Translations under genes and position numbers: made by a program
Notes under the pieces: model-generated
What the model was told of the DNA's origin: nothing
Databases searched by the model: none
What the model saw: only the letters and a program-made list of their open reading frames with translations
In this document: piece by piece, positions 47,143-58,380 of the stretch
How positions within the stretch are numbered: the stretch's first letter is position 1
How the letters are laid out: every line of letters begins with the position of its first letter
NCBI RefSeq assembly: GCF_025698545.1
Contig: NC_068576.1
Coordinates: 50,316,390-50,380,389 of the forward strand
Direction of reading: 5' to 3'
Source of the DNA: Gossypium raimondii
Lineage: Eukaryota > Streptophyta > Magnoliopsida > Malvales > Malvaceae
Length of the DNA: 64,000 bases

Positions 47143-47427
47143 CTACTGTAGTAAAAGCGCGTCCACGTGGGAGCGATTTCAGAAATTCTTCTGATAAAGC
47201 ATTCTGCTTGAAGCATTTTTTATACTATTTGCTTAGAAACGTCAACTCGAAATTATTTTTCAGGACCTACTGTAGCAAAAGCGCGTCCACGTGAGAGCGA
47301 TTTCAGAAATTCTTCTGATAAACATCCTGCTTGAAGCGTTTTTTATACTATTTGCTCAAAAATTTCAACTCGAAAATATTTTTGCAGGACCTACTGTATC
47401 AAAAACGCGTCCACGTGGGAGCGATTT
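47143..47427. repeat. 124-bp tandem repeat upstream of the transposase start
   Basis: Units start at CTACTGTA in 47143, 47267 and 47391 (the last partial). Each carries GCGTCCACGTG followed by GGAGCGATTT or GAGAGCGATTT, so each has a CACGTG G-box core. The array lies about 100-390 bp upstream of the transposase ATG on the minus strand. Confidence 0.85.
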
Positions 47428-47912
47428 TCTTAATAAATTTTTAATTAAATTACTCATGTAACCGTAAACCCTAATTTAATTAATTTTTTCTTAAAAAACT
47501 ATAAACACGAAACCTAATCCAATTTTGAAAAAAATTATAATTAATTTAATTAAGAAACCCTAGACCCTAATCCCTTATTTGTTACTCTTTCTTTAAAACC
47601 CTAAAAATTCTAAAAACCTTAATCCTAACCCTAAAAATCCAAAACATAACGTGGAAGAAACGGGCAAAACGCGTCCCTAGGGGAGTGCTTATGTGGCAGC
47701 AAAATGCGCCATTGAGGGAGCGATTTATGTCCACATAGGCAAAGCGATTTATGTCCACATAGGACGCGTTTTTCTGCCATGTCCCCTGACATTGCGCTGA
47801 CGTGGACGCACTTTCGGAAAAAAGGGTCATTCTGGTAAATAATAAAATACCGAGCTTATTTCGATAAATTAAAAAAAAAGGGGCTTTTAATGGTGTTTTA
47901 GCCTTTAGTTTT

Positions 47913-48609
47913 ATCCCGACTCAGTTAATGCTTAATTAATTTTGATTGTTTAAAGAGCTTTGGGGGGGGGGGGGGGGTAATACGTGTTATCTCATCATCT
48001 GGACCTTGGGTTTTCAAAGTTGGGAATTTGAACCATACTCTTTGTTCTACCTTCAATAATCTTGCACGTGTATTTTCCCAATTTCTCTTTCTCCCCCTTT
48101 CCTTAGAACCGCCCTCTTTTTCCTTCCTTCATTCAATCCCGCTCTATTATTGTTTTCTTTGATTGAATTTGATATTTGGAACAGAAAAACAAAACACAGC
48201 ATTCAAACTACTTGGAATTCATCCCCATTCTTTTTTATTTTATAAGCCTGTTCCTTTGGAGTTTTGACTCTATTTTTCCTTCTTTTTTGACCTCCCCTAC
48301 CCCAAAGAAAAGTCTACCTCTTTTATTTCTCTCACTAATTCCAGTCAATTTTTTGCGTCCTTTCCTTAATTGATTCTTGGGTATATTATTTGTACCCCTT
48401 TTTTTTTAAAAAAAAGCAGGAATAAAGAAAAAAAAAGGCTACTTATTTATTTCTGTTGTTTGTTTCCGGTTTAATAAAAAAACAGATCTTCCCTTCGAAG
48501 CTCCATGATTGCAGAGAACAGTGCCGAGATACAACAACATTCACAGAAAAATAAGTGATTTTCGGATTAAAGGTAAATCGTAAACGTCATCGTTTTGGTG
48601 TTTGTTGTT
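47913..48609 (+). promoter_or_regulatory. Putative promoter and 5' UTR of the APC carrier gene
   Basis: Between the Mutator-like element and the start codon lies a G-run of about 15 bases (47962-47977), a G-box CACGTG at 48065-48070, and a pyrimidine-rich leader region. No clear TATA box stands out. Which sites act is unknown. Confidence 0.35.
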
Positions 48610-51470
48610 ATGCCTGGCGCAGCAGGGCAGGGCGTGGAACATGTAGGCTTGCCTAAAATGGAAGCGAAATCCGAAGCCGGATGTAGCAACCCCGTCAAAA
48701 AGAAGGGACCCGTCTCAATGGATCACGTTCTCTTGGCATTACGCGAGACGAAGGAGGAAAGGGATTTAAGGATTCGGAGTTTGTTCAACTTTTTCGATGC
48801 AGCCAATGTGGGATTCTTGGATTACGGTCAGATCGAAAAGGGTCTCTCGGCTTTGCAGATTCCGGCCGAGTATAAGTACGCCAACGATCTGTTGAAAGTC
48901 TGCGATGCAAACAGAGATGGGCGCGTGGATTATCAAGAGTTTAAAAGGTATATGGATGACAAAGAGCTTGAACTTTATAGGATTTTCCAAGCTATTGATG
49001 TGGAGCACAATGGGTGCATTTTGCCTGAGGAGCTTTGGGATGCGCTTGTTAAGGCTGGTATGCTATGCTCCTTTTTTATAGTATTTTTTATATTAATTTA
49101 TTTTTCTTGGTTTTGTTTTCTTTATCTTGACATGTTTGATTGGTGTGGTGAGGTAGTTGCATTAATTGGGGTTGATAGTGAAATCATTATAAAGTTTGCT
49201 TATAAATTGAGAAATTGTATGTTGCTTTCAATCTTCGTATTGCCCCTTTTGCTCCGAAAACTTGCCATCATTGTGAGATTGGAGAAATTGCTTTTGCAGT
49301 GTTTTGTAAATCAAACCGCAGTTTGGTACCTTTAAGGAAAGTAGATAGCCTTATTCATCCAAATGCATTAATTCGGTTGGCAATTTGAATTCTTCCGGTA
49401 TGTTTGTGTTGTTGGGGATAGGTTACATTGCGAGTTGTGGGAATGCGTTGTCTTGCTCAAATTTCTAAACCGAATTTGGAGTAACTTAAAGTTAGGTGTT
49501 AGGAAGCTGCCTCTGCTGGTTTGTTATGTAAAAGCCCATGTTTGCAATGGTGTATCTTGGGACTGTTCAAAACCCGTCTAATATTATGAGAGGTTATAAA
49601 GCTTCACATGCCCGATGTGTTTGCCATGGTGTTGAATATTGAACTTTTCATATTTTAGTTCTTAAATCAACAGAAACAAAAAGAAGGTAATTGGGAATTT
49701 ATTATTATTATTTTGATGTTCTCTTGTTCAAGTTTGTGTTCTTTTTCTTACAAATTATTCTGAGCCAAAGTTTTGCTTAGCTGAAATCTGAACGGTATGT
49801 CCATTCTATTTTAAAGGAGCTTCTAAAGGGTGTTTTCTTTCCTCCAAAATCTGTCAGACCAGAATCTGTATCTTTTTTTTTTTTTTTTTGTTTATATTTC
49901 CTTTATGAATGCATCTGCATTTGTTGAGGTGCCTCGGCAAATCCTACAGTTTGGCCAGTAAGGATCTATACAAGCTTTCAAGAGAGTTTGCCGCCATTTA
50001 AGGAAAGTGTTTGTCTGGCTTGATATCAAGAGACAGTTTCTTGTCAGTATGAAAGTTGTGTCAGTTTGTTTTTGCTGGATGCTGAGGGGCTGGTTGTTTC
50101 CATGGTTGTAATAACAGTTGTTTTCATCTTATAAGCCCTGGCAGTTTGTATTTTGCAGGGATTTGTATCGATGATGAGGAACTTGCACGATTTGTAGAGC
50201 ATGTTGATAAGGACAACAATGGAATTATAACATTTGAAGAATGGAGAGATTTCCTTCTACTCTATCCTCATGAAGCTACTATGGAGAACATCTATCATCA
50301 TTGGGAAAAGGTTTGCCTTGTAGATATCGGAGAAACAGCTGTTATTCCCCAGGGCATCAGTACACATGTTAAGAGAAGCAAGTATTTTATTGCAGGAGGA
50401 ATAGCCGGAGCAGCTTCTCGCACTGCAACTGCTCCTCTTGATCGCCTGAAGGTTGTTTTACAAGTGCAAACTACAAATGCTGATATTCTGCCAGCTGTAA
50501 GAAAAATATTGAAGGAAGATGGTATTTTGGGGTTTTTCCGTGGTAATGGGTTAAATGTTGTGAAAGTAGCTCCTGAAAGTGCTATAAAGTTCTATGCCTA
50601 TGAAATGTTAAAGACTGTAATAGGAGACAGTAGAGGGGATAAGAAGGGTGATATAGGTGCTAGTGGGAGACTTTTTGCTGGTGGAGTAGCCGGTGCTGTG
50701 GCACAATGTGCTATCTACCCAATGGATCTCGTAAAAACTCGATTACAGACTTGTGCTTCGGAAGGTGGAAAGCCTCCCAAGCTGGGGAAATTAACTAAGG
50801 ATATATGGGTTCAAGAGGGTCCTCGAGCATTTTATAAAGGTCTTGTGCCATCTCTTCTTGGGATTATCCCATATGCTGGCATCGACCTTACCGTCTATGA
50901 GACCTTGAAAGATTTTTCGAGGTCATATATTCTTCAAGATAGTGGTATTTATACTATCTGCCTCTCTTATTTTATGCTTGTTTTTTGCTCTTTTTCTTAT
51001 ATCTTCTTTTCTGGTTTTTCATTTTTCATTAATTTGTGTGTTTCTTCTGAATTTCTTACCCAATTTGCTTTCTGATGACTCTTTCTTCGTCTTATAGAAC
51101 CCGGTCCTCTTGTGCAATTAGGCTGTGGAACAATTTCTGGAGCTTTAGGAGCAACCTGTGTTTATCCTTTGCAGGTTATTCGAACGAGGTATGATTATAA
51201 TGTGTAGAAATTCTTTTTCTGGTCATTCAGGTTCATCCGTACATCATCGTAACTAGTTTCTTTTTTTGTTCTCACAGAATGCAAGCTCAACGCACTACCT
51301 CAGGTGTTGCGTATAATGGAATGTCTGACGTATTTTGGAAAACCTTTCGGAATGAAGGTTATAGAGGTTTTTACAAAGGACTATTTCCTAATCTTCTCAA
51401 AGTTGTCCCAGCTGCAAGCATTACATATTTGGTTTATGAGGCTATGAAAAAGAGTCTAGAACTTGACTAG
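48610..51470 (+). CDS. APC1: Calcium-dependent mitochondrial ATP-Mg/Pi carrier (APC/SCaMC type), 505 aa
   Basis: Four exons, GT-AG: 48610-49057, 50159-50944, 51098-51188 and 51278-51470. The N-terminal half has four EF-hands with loops at residues 63-74, 99-110, 130-141 and 166-177. Loops 2 and 4 are canonical, while loop 1 ends in Gln instead of Glu. The C-terminal half (from about 223) has three mitochondrial-carrier repeats with signatures PLDRLK (242-247), PMDLVK (337-342) and PLQVIR (about 435-440). Family members sit in the inner mitochondrial membrane and exchange ATP-Mg or ADP for phosphate under control of cytosolic calcium. The symbol follows the Arabidopsis family and its conserved neighbours; APC2 or APC3 orthology is not excluded by sequence alone. 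Confidence 0.95.
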
Positions 51471-52630
51471 AGTCCACAGGAGTTCTGCAGTCGGGCCTAG
51501 CTGCCTTATATTTATCGCAGAACCGAAGTTAGAGTTGACGAATACAATGATAATAAGATGATTAAATGAGTAAGATGATTATTTTGAGTTAGGTGATAAT
51601 TCCCCTTCAGAGAATGAGGTACATAGTTTTGTAGTAAAATTTTTTTAGACCAGGCTTATCGAAACGAAACGTTGAGAATCGGGTTTATATGACATAATTA
51701 TGTCGGTCTTCGAAATCAATAGGTATGATACTGTTCAATTTTTTCTTCTTTTGCCCCTCTTGTTCATATCGTGTTCGAGTCGGATGCAGGAGATGAAGGG
51801 GATCTCTCATCTCATAGAAATTGATTTATTGAAGTTATAGGTTATGAAATGGATTGATCTGTATTTGATATGCATTCTATTTGTTAAGAACATAGTCATA
51901 GCTTTTTCTTAATGATATTGTTGACTATATAACTGATTTTATGGCTGTTTTAGTCACAATTTTTTCCATTTAACATGAAATCAGATATTGTTAGCTTTCA
52001 TGAAAAACACCCAACATGCCCGGATCAGTCTCTGTTTAATTTGTTTTGTTGAGGACGAGTAGTAGTTAAAGAGAAGCGAAGAGTTGGAGCAAGAATTCAT
52101 GTCTTTTATAAACGAAATAGAGTGGAGATTTTGTCTTCCACATTAGAGCCGCCATGAGTATCTGCTAACTTATGTAAGACTGAACTGACAATTAATGAAC
52201 CTGACGATGTTTTGTAAGATTACATGTTTTGATGAAGAACAATTTATTCATAATCTGAAACATTTCAAACCCACCCAATTTGTCAGCTGAAAGAAATCTA
52301 AGCAATGAAGCACTAATTATTCAGCTGAAATAGCAGACGTACAACCAACCATTTTTGTTCAACAAACTTTGAGGGGAAAAAACATAAAACAGCCTGGAAC
52401 AACCAATTAATCTGCTACAAATTTCGACTTTTTTCATGTGTTTTATGCTCATTTTGATCTGAACTCTGACTGAAAACAAAGATGCAGAAATGAAGATAAG
52501 ACAGAAAAAAGTAAAAATAGAAAGAAAGGCATGGCCTTCCCTTTGCCTCAAATGACTTGCCTTTTAAGCCCCCTTTCAAATCCTCTACGAGGAGTAGGCA
52601 GAAGAGGGATGGTTAATAATGGTTGCAGTG
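51471..52630. other. 3' UTR of APC and intergenic DNA
   Basis: No further gene recognised. The first 200-300 bases probably hold the 3' UTR. Confidence 0.5.
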
Positions 52631-52662
52631 TTCTTCTTCTTCTTCTTCTTCTTCTTCTTCTT
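52631..52662. repeat. (TTC)n microsatellite
   Basis: About ten TTC triplets in a row. Confidence 0.9.
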
Positions 52663-54923
52663 TCTCCACATGTTTTTGGTCTCAAAGTTTGAGCTCAAAA
52701 CTCAGACAGAAGAAACAAAAACAACTTATTGCATTGCATTGCCTTTGTTTGTGCAACAACCTGTATCTTTATATACACCTTTGAGAAGTGTTTAAACCTG
52801 TGTCAGAAGTCCAACATTTCAGGTTTCTTTGGATTTTTTTTTAAAAGAAAAAGAATAAGAAGAAAAAAGACAAAGGAAAGCAGATCAAACCAAGGTGTCA
52901 AATTTGCAGTGGTCCCCTTTGGTATAATTCCTTCATTGGGTCATCTTATCTTCCACTAAGAATATTTACTTTTCTCTTGCTTTTGCATAAATCATGGTGA
53001 GTACTTCATGTTACATGCATAGCCTCCTTGGATTTACTCTTTTCTTATGTTAGTTTTGTCGAGGGTTTCAACTCTAGTATTGTTGAAAATCTAAATGCAT
53101 GAAGAGACAATAAATTTATAAAGTAAAAATATCTCGTCAAGTACTTATCACTTGTTGAAAGTACAAAACTTTGATAATGGTTTACATATATTATTCAGGT
53201 TTTTCTTTTTCTTTTATGCTTCTACATATACCAGCTTCTCATAGGAAAGATATAAAAGCAGCAATGTAATTAAGCAAATTTATCTTTATATTCATGTAGT
53301 GAGTTCAAATGGCTAAAATTATATGGTAGTAACGTATGAGTTGTATAATAATATGTAAAAGATAGCTGAGAAAAGGTTCCCTCTCCAATGAAGGGGTCCA
53401 AAAAAGAGACTGAAACCATAAACAAATGGAAAAGTTAGTTAAAGCAAAGTCATGGCCAGAAATGAAAGAATATGTATTAAAAAAAATGTAAACAAGAATA
53501 TTGAAGGAGATATGCCCTTTTACTTTGGACCGTCCACTTACTAGTTTTAGTCTTACCCCATCTTGGAAAATGGTGAGATCTGAGAATCTTTGTGGATTGG
53601 CACTAATCCAAAATTAGTGGGAGATTTTAACAAATAATATTTGAAAATATAAAACAACTTTTTTTTCCCTTCATGATTGGTTCCTTGGATTAACAATTGA
53701 AGTTTGAAGAGCTATTCTCCTAAACTTAATAGAGGTGGTATAGATTTTACATCCCTTTTAAGTTATTTTATTGTAAAATATTTAACAATTTAGTCGTATA
53801 CAATAATCACTCACTATCACAGCATTTCGTTATAATAATGAAGTTTTTAATAGAGAAGGTGTAAGGATTTGAAACCTATGAAAATTTAATAATAAGCTCT
53901 AAGAGACTATATGTAAGGGAATGAATCAAATGAAATTGATACTCGAAAATTTGTTTGTATCAAATGAAATCTAGCTATATGGAGTTGATGGGGAGAAAAT
54001 AGTCTATAGCGCTATTGCAAATGAAAAACTAGGGCAGAAAAGTGGTCCTACAACATGGGTGTCATACCTCCTTTAAACAATAGATATTAGTTGGTATCCA
54101 TATTTTGAGATATGTATCAATACCCTTGCCTTCTGTTTTGTTCTATCACTTCTAATTTGCCATGTATCAGTACTTGACCACCAAATTGTTTTAGAAACAC
54201 TTGAACACTCCAAAATAACTTGATATTAACTCAAAAACATTTAGTATAAGATAAAACACATTTAAAACATGTTTGAGTTTTGATATTTTTAAAGGATATT
54301 TTCACTAAATGTCTTGGTAATAAAATTTATATTAAATATTGTTATATAAAAACTTAAGAACAAAAGAACAAACAGGAATTATATATATATTTTACTATGA
54401 ATAAGTTAATACCGAAAACTCAAATGAAAGAAAGGCTAATTTTGGCTTGGTTCTTTTCTTTCTATTTACATGGAAATGTCACTATTCTACCAATTATTAA
54501 AAGAATAATTTTTATTATTTGTAGGAAAGTAAATTTTAGGAGCGATTGGTTCATTGATAATAGAATTACCAAAATGTAAGATAACATAATTTTTTTATTT
54601 GGTTGATAGAAGGTAAGATTATCTAAAAGCATATTTTATTAAATAAAATTATTAAAAATTAACCATGAAAATATAGAAAAAAATAGATAATAATATACAA
54701 AATGTTAACTTTTCTCAACTAATAAATAATTAATAATGGAAACACACTTATAATAATTAATTAAAATTAGGAAAATATAATCGATAAAATGTAATACAAT
54801 AAGCAAATGTATAATTTTCTTAAATAATAATTATGGTTGTCGTTATCATATGTTATTAGGTTCTAATGAAAATGAGTTTATATCTTAAATAAAAATAATT
54901 CCAACTTAATAAATTGCATATAA
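52663..54923. other. Intergenic DNA
   Basis: AT-rich with scattered short frames, none recognised, and no repeat boundaries that I can define. Confidence 0.5.
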
Positions 54924-54931
54924 CATGAATT

Positions 54932-55163
54932 TAAGAGCGAATCTAAAAAATTTTGGGACCAAAATTAAATCATATATTTTACGATAGTAAAATTTAATTT
55001 CACTATTTTAATAGCTTATATCTTTATAATTTTTAAAGGGCTAAATTAATTTTTTATCATTTTTGAAGGGGTCAAAGTGTAATTTTATAAAGTATAAAGA
55101 GTCTAAATGAAAAAAATTCCATTTTAAGGGTTGGTGCCCTTCCAACCCCTAAATTCGCCCCGG
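54932..55163. mobile_element. MITE-like element, copy C (232 bp, inverted relative to copies A and B)
   Basis: An 8-bp duplication, CATGAATT, lies at 54924-54931 and 55164-55171. The ends read GCGAATCTAAAAAATTTTGG and, inverted, GGCGAATTTAGGGGTTGG. The body is the reverse complement of the copy at 33574-33834. Confidence 0.75.
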
Positions 55164-55171
55164 CATGAATT

Positions 55172-56055
55172 GAAAAAATAAAAAAAAATAAAAAAAGTTA
55201 TTAAATTTTAATTTGGTAAATTTTTTTTAAAAAAAAGAACAAGAAAAATATTAAAATAACTAAATGAATTGCATTTGAAAAAAATGAGGAGATGAATTTC
55301 AAATACTTGAATTTAAATTTAAATTTAAACTTAAAATAATTATATTATATATTTATATTGAGCTTTTAATTGAGTTGGTATTACAAGTTAATCAAGCAGC
55401 AATTTAATTGAGAAATTACAAAAATTATATATCTATACATATATGAGCTTCTAATTGAGTTGGTATTACAAGTTAACGGGCACTAATTTAATTGAGAAAT
55501 TACAAAAAAATATCCTTTTATATACAAAGTAACGGATGTTTTATCTTTTTATATTTTTCAATAAAATAATATAATGATAATATTTAAACTTAAGACACAT
55601 TTTTGTTGAGAGGTGAAGCAAATAAGTTTTAAAGTTTTAATTTAACAATTTGAAAGAGCTTAACTTGGTTGTAATAAAATTGTTATAAATATAATTTTTA
55701 CATAAATTATTTTCATCCATATAATCCAATATTAATTAAGGAGATAAACCTTAAAAATAATTACATGGCATGTTAATTAAGGGATAAATATATGGTTTAA
55801 TGGTAAAATGATAAAATTGAAAGATAAAATTGAAACAAAATATCAATCATTTTAGAATCTTACATTAAAATATGGTAATGAGATTATTTCTATATTGGGG
55901 AATCCTGACAAACTCAATATAATTTTTGAAATGCACAAAAAAAAAAAAGTGATATAAGATTTCTTAAGCCAAACATTTAATAAAAAAATAAAAAAAAATC
56001 ACTTTTCACAAATCAAGCATTAATATCACATCTTAACTCGTAAATTAAGATGTTG
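55172..56055. other. AT-rich intergenic DNA with an 85-bp tandem duplication
   Basis: A unit beginning TGAGCTTTTAATTGAGTTGG at 55359 is repeated from 55444 (TGAGCTTCTAATTGAGTTGG), together with the following TATTACAAGTTA and TTTAATTGAGAAATTAC. Otherwise only low-complexity DNA. Confidence 0.6.
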
Positions 56056-56865
56056 ATTGAGTTTTAGCTCAGTTGGTATCAACATTGTTGTCAGTAGACT
56101 TGTTCATAGGCCAAGCCGAGTCCGACCCAAAGGCCTCCTCAAAAAGTGGGAGGGTTTGGAAAAGAATATAGACTCGAAAAATGGGCTTAGATAAAAAAAT
56201 AAGGCCCGTTTTAAAAACAGGTCAAGCCTCGAGTAAGTTTTTTTTGCCTGAGCCCAGCCCGAATTTACTAAATGACAAAAAGAAATCTATTTTTTTTTGT
56301 TATTTTAATGATATTTTCTTGTTGTTTTCTCTCTATTTTGCTACCATTTCACTATTATGTTGTTATTGTTTGAATATTGTATAATACTTGTTTTATTGTT
56401 AATTTTGTTATTATTTTAGAGCCATTTTCTTATTAAGTTGCGTCTATCTTAATATTATTTAAGTATACATATTTTTTAAAATTTATTTTTAATTTGTTCG
56501 AAAATATTTATTTTAATGTTTTTAGTATTTTTGATGTATTATATATATTTAAAAATTATGTTAAAAAACAATATAATATAAAAAAAATCTTAAAATGAGC
56601 TGGCCGGGTTGGGCCCGAGTTTTAGTATTTTTATCCGGATTGGGCTTGGGGCAATATTTTAGGCCCATTTTTCGAGGTCAGACCGGCCCGAGCCTAGCAA
56701 ACGGGCCCAAATTTTTGCTGGAACACGGCTTGGCCCGGCCCATGATTACCTCTACTTTCCAATATAGGAGGATGTAGGTTCAAGTGCGCTGAAGCACATT
56801 ATCCTCCTATTTAAGAGTAGGGGAGGGGCTATGAGTAAATCTAGGCACTGTATGAAAAAATAATG
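56056..56865 (+). mobile_element. tRNA-derived SINE, split by a hAT-like insertion
   Basis: The left part (56056-56094) has a Pol III box A-like TTAGCTCAGTTGGTA. The right part (56755-56865) resumes with a box B-like GGTTCAAGTGC (from 56777), then GCTGAAGCACATTATCCTCC and GTAAATCTAGGCACTGTATG followed by an A-rich end. Joined, the order and spacing match a plant tRNA-type SINE. The target-site duplications are not resolved. Confidence 0.7.
56095..56754. mobile_element. hAT-like non-autonomous element inside the SINE
   Basis: It begins TAGACTTGTTCATAGGCC and ends GGCCCATGATTACCTCTA, an imperfect inverted pair. Subterminal GGCCCG/GGCTTGG blocks resemble the TAGACCTGTCCATGGG family. The flanking 8-mers (GTTGTCAG and CTTTCCAA) match poorly, so the target-site duplication is not confirmed. 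Confidence 0.65.
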
Positions 56866-58033
56866 ATTAAGAATCATGTTACCTTTATATGAAATGAAGT
56901 AAAAAAAAAAAACTAATAAATTAAGAGTATATAACCTAACTAGCCACTAAACTTTTACCATGTTTCTGTTTTGGTCATCCAATTATGAAAAATTTCAATT
57001 TAATCAGCAAACTATTTGGATTCGTTTTTTTGTTGTTGTGCCATTAAGTCTAAAACGATTGGATGACACGGCCATTTATTTCTTAGATAAACTACATGAA
57101 TGGTCACTCAACTATGAGTGTTTCTATTTTGGTCACCCAACTAATTATTTTTTCGATCTAGTCACTAAAATTTATGAAATTAAAATTTTTAATCACCATG
57201 ACATTAAATTGATAATGGAAGTTTGATGTGGCATTTTTTATTGGCCTAATAACAATTTTTTTCCTTTAATATTTATAGGTTTTATCAATTTAGTCTTAAC
57301 TCTTAAAGAATTAAATAAATCAACCGTAAGCATTCTTACTACTATTTGGTGCTAGAAAGTTTTATATAATTTTTTATTTGATGCTAATAAGATTTGAGTT
57401 TTCAGCACTAGAGAACCACTATTTAACATAAAAACTTATTATTTTTTAAAAATCCAACTATTTATGATCTTTCTAGTGCTGAGTTTTTCAATGTTGGAGA
57501 AACACCATTTAATTCACAGGAAACTGGAAACATTTGAGTTTTTCTGTGCTAATAACATAGCTAAAAGCATAAAAGAATAGGTAGAGAGAGAAAAAGGTTA
57601 ATAATTAGGATTAAATTGATAAGTATTGTAAGTGTTGAGTAAATTTATTGGTTTTTTAAGAATTTGAACTAAATTAATAGAATGTATGAATATTGAAAGG
57701 TTAAATTTATTATTAGGTCAATAAAAAGGTTACATCAAACTTAATAACTTGATGATTAAAAATTTTAATTTATTCGAGAAATAAAGAGATATGTCATCTA
57801 GCAGTTCCAAATTTAATGACACAATAACTAAAAATGGATTCAAATAGTTAATGATTAAATAGATAGTTTGATACCCTAAAGAGGAACACAATGAAATCTA
57901 ATAAAATCTTAGTGACTAATTAGGTTGTTTACCCTAAAATCAATTATCATGCCAAATGTTTTCCTAAACAACGTGACAAAATGTGGGAAAAGCAAAACAA
58001 TAATAAGCGAAGAATCAGGAAATGTGTCGCTTT
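56866..58033. other. Dispersed repeat and intergenic DNA
   Basis: The segment 56930-57240 has repeated phrases such as 'tttggtcacccaacta', a dispersed repeat also hinted at around 14280-14370. An imperfect inverted repeat, CAGCACTAGAGAAC with TTTCTAGTGCTGA, lies at 57404-57485. No gene seen. Confidence 0.5.
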
Positions 58034-58280
58034 CGTGGTCCAATCAACTTTCGCCAAATGGACCTTTCCTCCTCTAGACTGGGTCAAGCTCCGAAAAACA
58101 ATAATAATAAAAAGGTTTCCATTTCGAAGGCAAATTAAATAAAAAAAAAGTTAAACCACAGATTAAAATCGTACATAGCGATTAACGAAGTTGCATGATT
58201 TGCTTACGTGGCGACAAACGGTTGGTTGATTTCATGCAGCACGTAATATCATTGCATCACTGTCACGAAGATCTATAAAA
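58034..58280 (+). promoter_or_regulatory. Calnexin promoter with ERSE-II, ERSE-like site and TATA box
   Basis: CGTGGTCCAAT at 58034-58044 is, on the minus strand, ATTGG-A-CCACG, a perfect match to ER-stress element II. CGTGG-N9-GTTGG at 58207-58225 is one base away from the inverted ERSE-I (CGTGG-N9-ATTGG). A TATAAAAA box is at 58273-58280, about 100 bp before the start codon. ER chaperone genes are known targets of the unfolded-protein response, so the sites fit the gene. Confidence 0.65.
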
Positions 58281-58380
58281 AACGACACGCAATTGAAGTT
58301 TTGATTTTGATTTCCAAATTTTTTTTAAGTAACAAAGGAGTATTTTCGATCGTCTTTAGAACAAGGGTTCTTGGATTGAT

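Larger units (their letters stand above)
42458..47903. mobile_element. Mutator-like element (5.4 kb) carrying transposase and plant-mobile-domain pseudogenes
   Basis: The terminal inverted repeats extend about 240 bp (about 42458-42700 and 47650-47903), sharing ATTTTATTATTTACC, CGAAAG, TCAGGGGAC, TGGCAGAAAAACGCGTCC and GGACATAAATCGC. A 9-bp duplication with one mismatch flanks it, TTTAATTTT at 42449-42457 and TTTAGTTTT at 47904-47912. The transposase reads leftward from the right end and the plant-mobile-domain gene rightward from the left end, so the two are convergent. Both are broken, so the copy is not autonomous. Its right end lies about 0.7 kb upstream of the APC start codon. Confidence 0.88.

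Noticed and set aside
51645..51665. GACCAGGCTTATC, partial resemblance to miR166
   Set aside because: The match stops after the first dozen bases and there is no hairpin partner.
52500..52640. Possible microRNA precursor (a segment ATGACTTGCC resembling part of miR169)
   Set aside because: No complementary star arm was found nearby and five or more mismatches separate it from miR169.
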